The notes beneath the pieces were generated by a model that was given only the letters and a program-made list of their open reading frames with translations, did not search any database and had not been told where the DNA came from. This document shows, one piece after another, positions 63,350 to 64,000 of a DNA stretch of 64,000 nucleotides. How positions within the stretch are numbered: position 1 is the first letter of the stretch; every line of letters starts with the position of its first letter. Both the position numbers and the translations under genes were made by a program. The stretch lies in NCBI GenBank assembly GCA_023053575.1, contig JAKZAP010000003.1:2704561-2768560 (forward strand). The letters run 5' to 3'. The stretch comes from Branchinecta lynchi (Eukaryota; Arthropoda; Branchiopoda; Anostraca; Branchinectidae).

Positions 63350-64000
63350 CTTAAGTGCCATATACCGATCACTTTTCCGTCGGTCGGTAGGTCCGGTGAT
63401 CGCGAGTTAGGGTACTTCCAGATGTGCTAGTATGATAAAACTTGGCAGGCATATCCGAGACCCGACCAAACTGACTTGGATATAGTCACTTCCCCGATTC
63501 ACCATCGTGGGGGGAGTGGAGGGAGGGGGGATCCGGAAAATTTAGGTATGCATAACTTTCGAACGGATGATCAGAACTGAATGAAACTTGATATGCGGAT
63601 CCGCCAGCTCTGGGGGGGGTTGGAGGGGGTACCGGAAGTATCATGACACGCTTAGACTGGAAGGATCGGAATGAGACTTGGCGGGAAGAACAAGCACAAA
63701 TTCTTGATACACGGTTCACGAGGCACTGTGGGGGGAGGGGGGGGGGGTGGAGTCTGGTCCCGGATTTTCCAACTATCACGGGTTAAGGACTTCCAGAGGT
63801 GCTAGGATGATGAAATTTGGCAGACTTAGCAGGGACCCGACCAGATTCTGCAACTGAGCTAAATAATATTCAGCTTCCGAGACCAAAATATGTCAAACTT
63901 GCCGATGATTTCTTCTTTCGACATATCTAAACGTACTCATGGTAATATACTTAGTTGCCTTAATCCTAGGCAACTCGATCTTCTCGAAGGTTTTAGTAAT
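63350..64000 (-). repeat. Family A repeats, inverted, running off the window
   Basis: Begins with the terminal word TTAAGTGCCATATACCGATC and a short CCGTCGGTCGGTAGG tract, then monomers with GATCGCGAGTTAGGGTACTT, AACTTGGCAGGCATATC, GATTCACCATCGTGGGGGGA and GCATAACTTTCGAACGGATG. The last ~150 bases show no recognised feature. Confidence 0.65.

Overview
The window looks like a piece of an animal nuclear genome, probably from an invertebrate. It is dominated by transposable elements, simple repeats and poly-G/poly-C tracts. Only a few short stretches look like host exons, the clearest being the last coding exon of an acetyl-CoA synthetase on the minus strand (52243-52422). I see no bacterial operons, rRNA or convincing functional tRNA, and I cannot assign a phylum from sequence alone.

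The centrepiece is one complete Polinton/Maverick element (adintovirus-like; 17282-30431, about 13.15 kb). It is visibly more A/T-rich than its surroundings and is bounded by ~575-580 bp terminal inverted repeats, each carrying a copy of the same small gene. Inside, in order: a minus-strand two-helix membrane protein; four 86-bp tandem repeats; a SAP-domain region joined in frame to a protein-primed-type family B DNA polymerase; a packaging ATPase; a fibre-like protein with phage-tail-type motifs; a pX-like core protein fused to an adenovirus-type cysteine protease; a zinc ribbon overlapping a retroviral-type integrase; two small unknown proteins; a penton-like minor capsid protein; a small glycine-rich virion protein; and the hexon-like major capsid protein. 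This is a full replication, packaging, maturation, capsid and integration set. The copy is broken: three genes carry single in-frame TAA codons and at least four carry frameshifts, yet the TIRs are nearly identical. Almost every gene start overlaps one short motif (consensus CTAATAAATGG), which resembles the poxvirus late-promoter/initiator element.

The flanks are repeat territory. A family of ~280-bp monomers (family A) forms arrays at 6.0-8.65, 9.07-11.36, 36.6-37.4 and 63.4-64.0 kb. A second family (family B) with 136-137-bp monomers and GGGATCCC-containing ends has six long copies. A mixed-orientation array fills 39.6-42.7 kb. Four MITEs share a TAA target duplication (PIF/Harbinger type), and one has its empty site preserved in the same array. 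Several LINE remnants are present, including one LINE inserted inside another at 53.9-55.9 kb. There are further foldback elements and a short family (family C) loaded with poly-G tracts.

Three putative host exons (52243-52422, 52891-53046 and 57348-57546) lie in the right quarter of the window. The rest of the non-repeat sequence shows no gene I can support.
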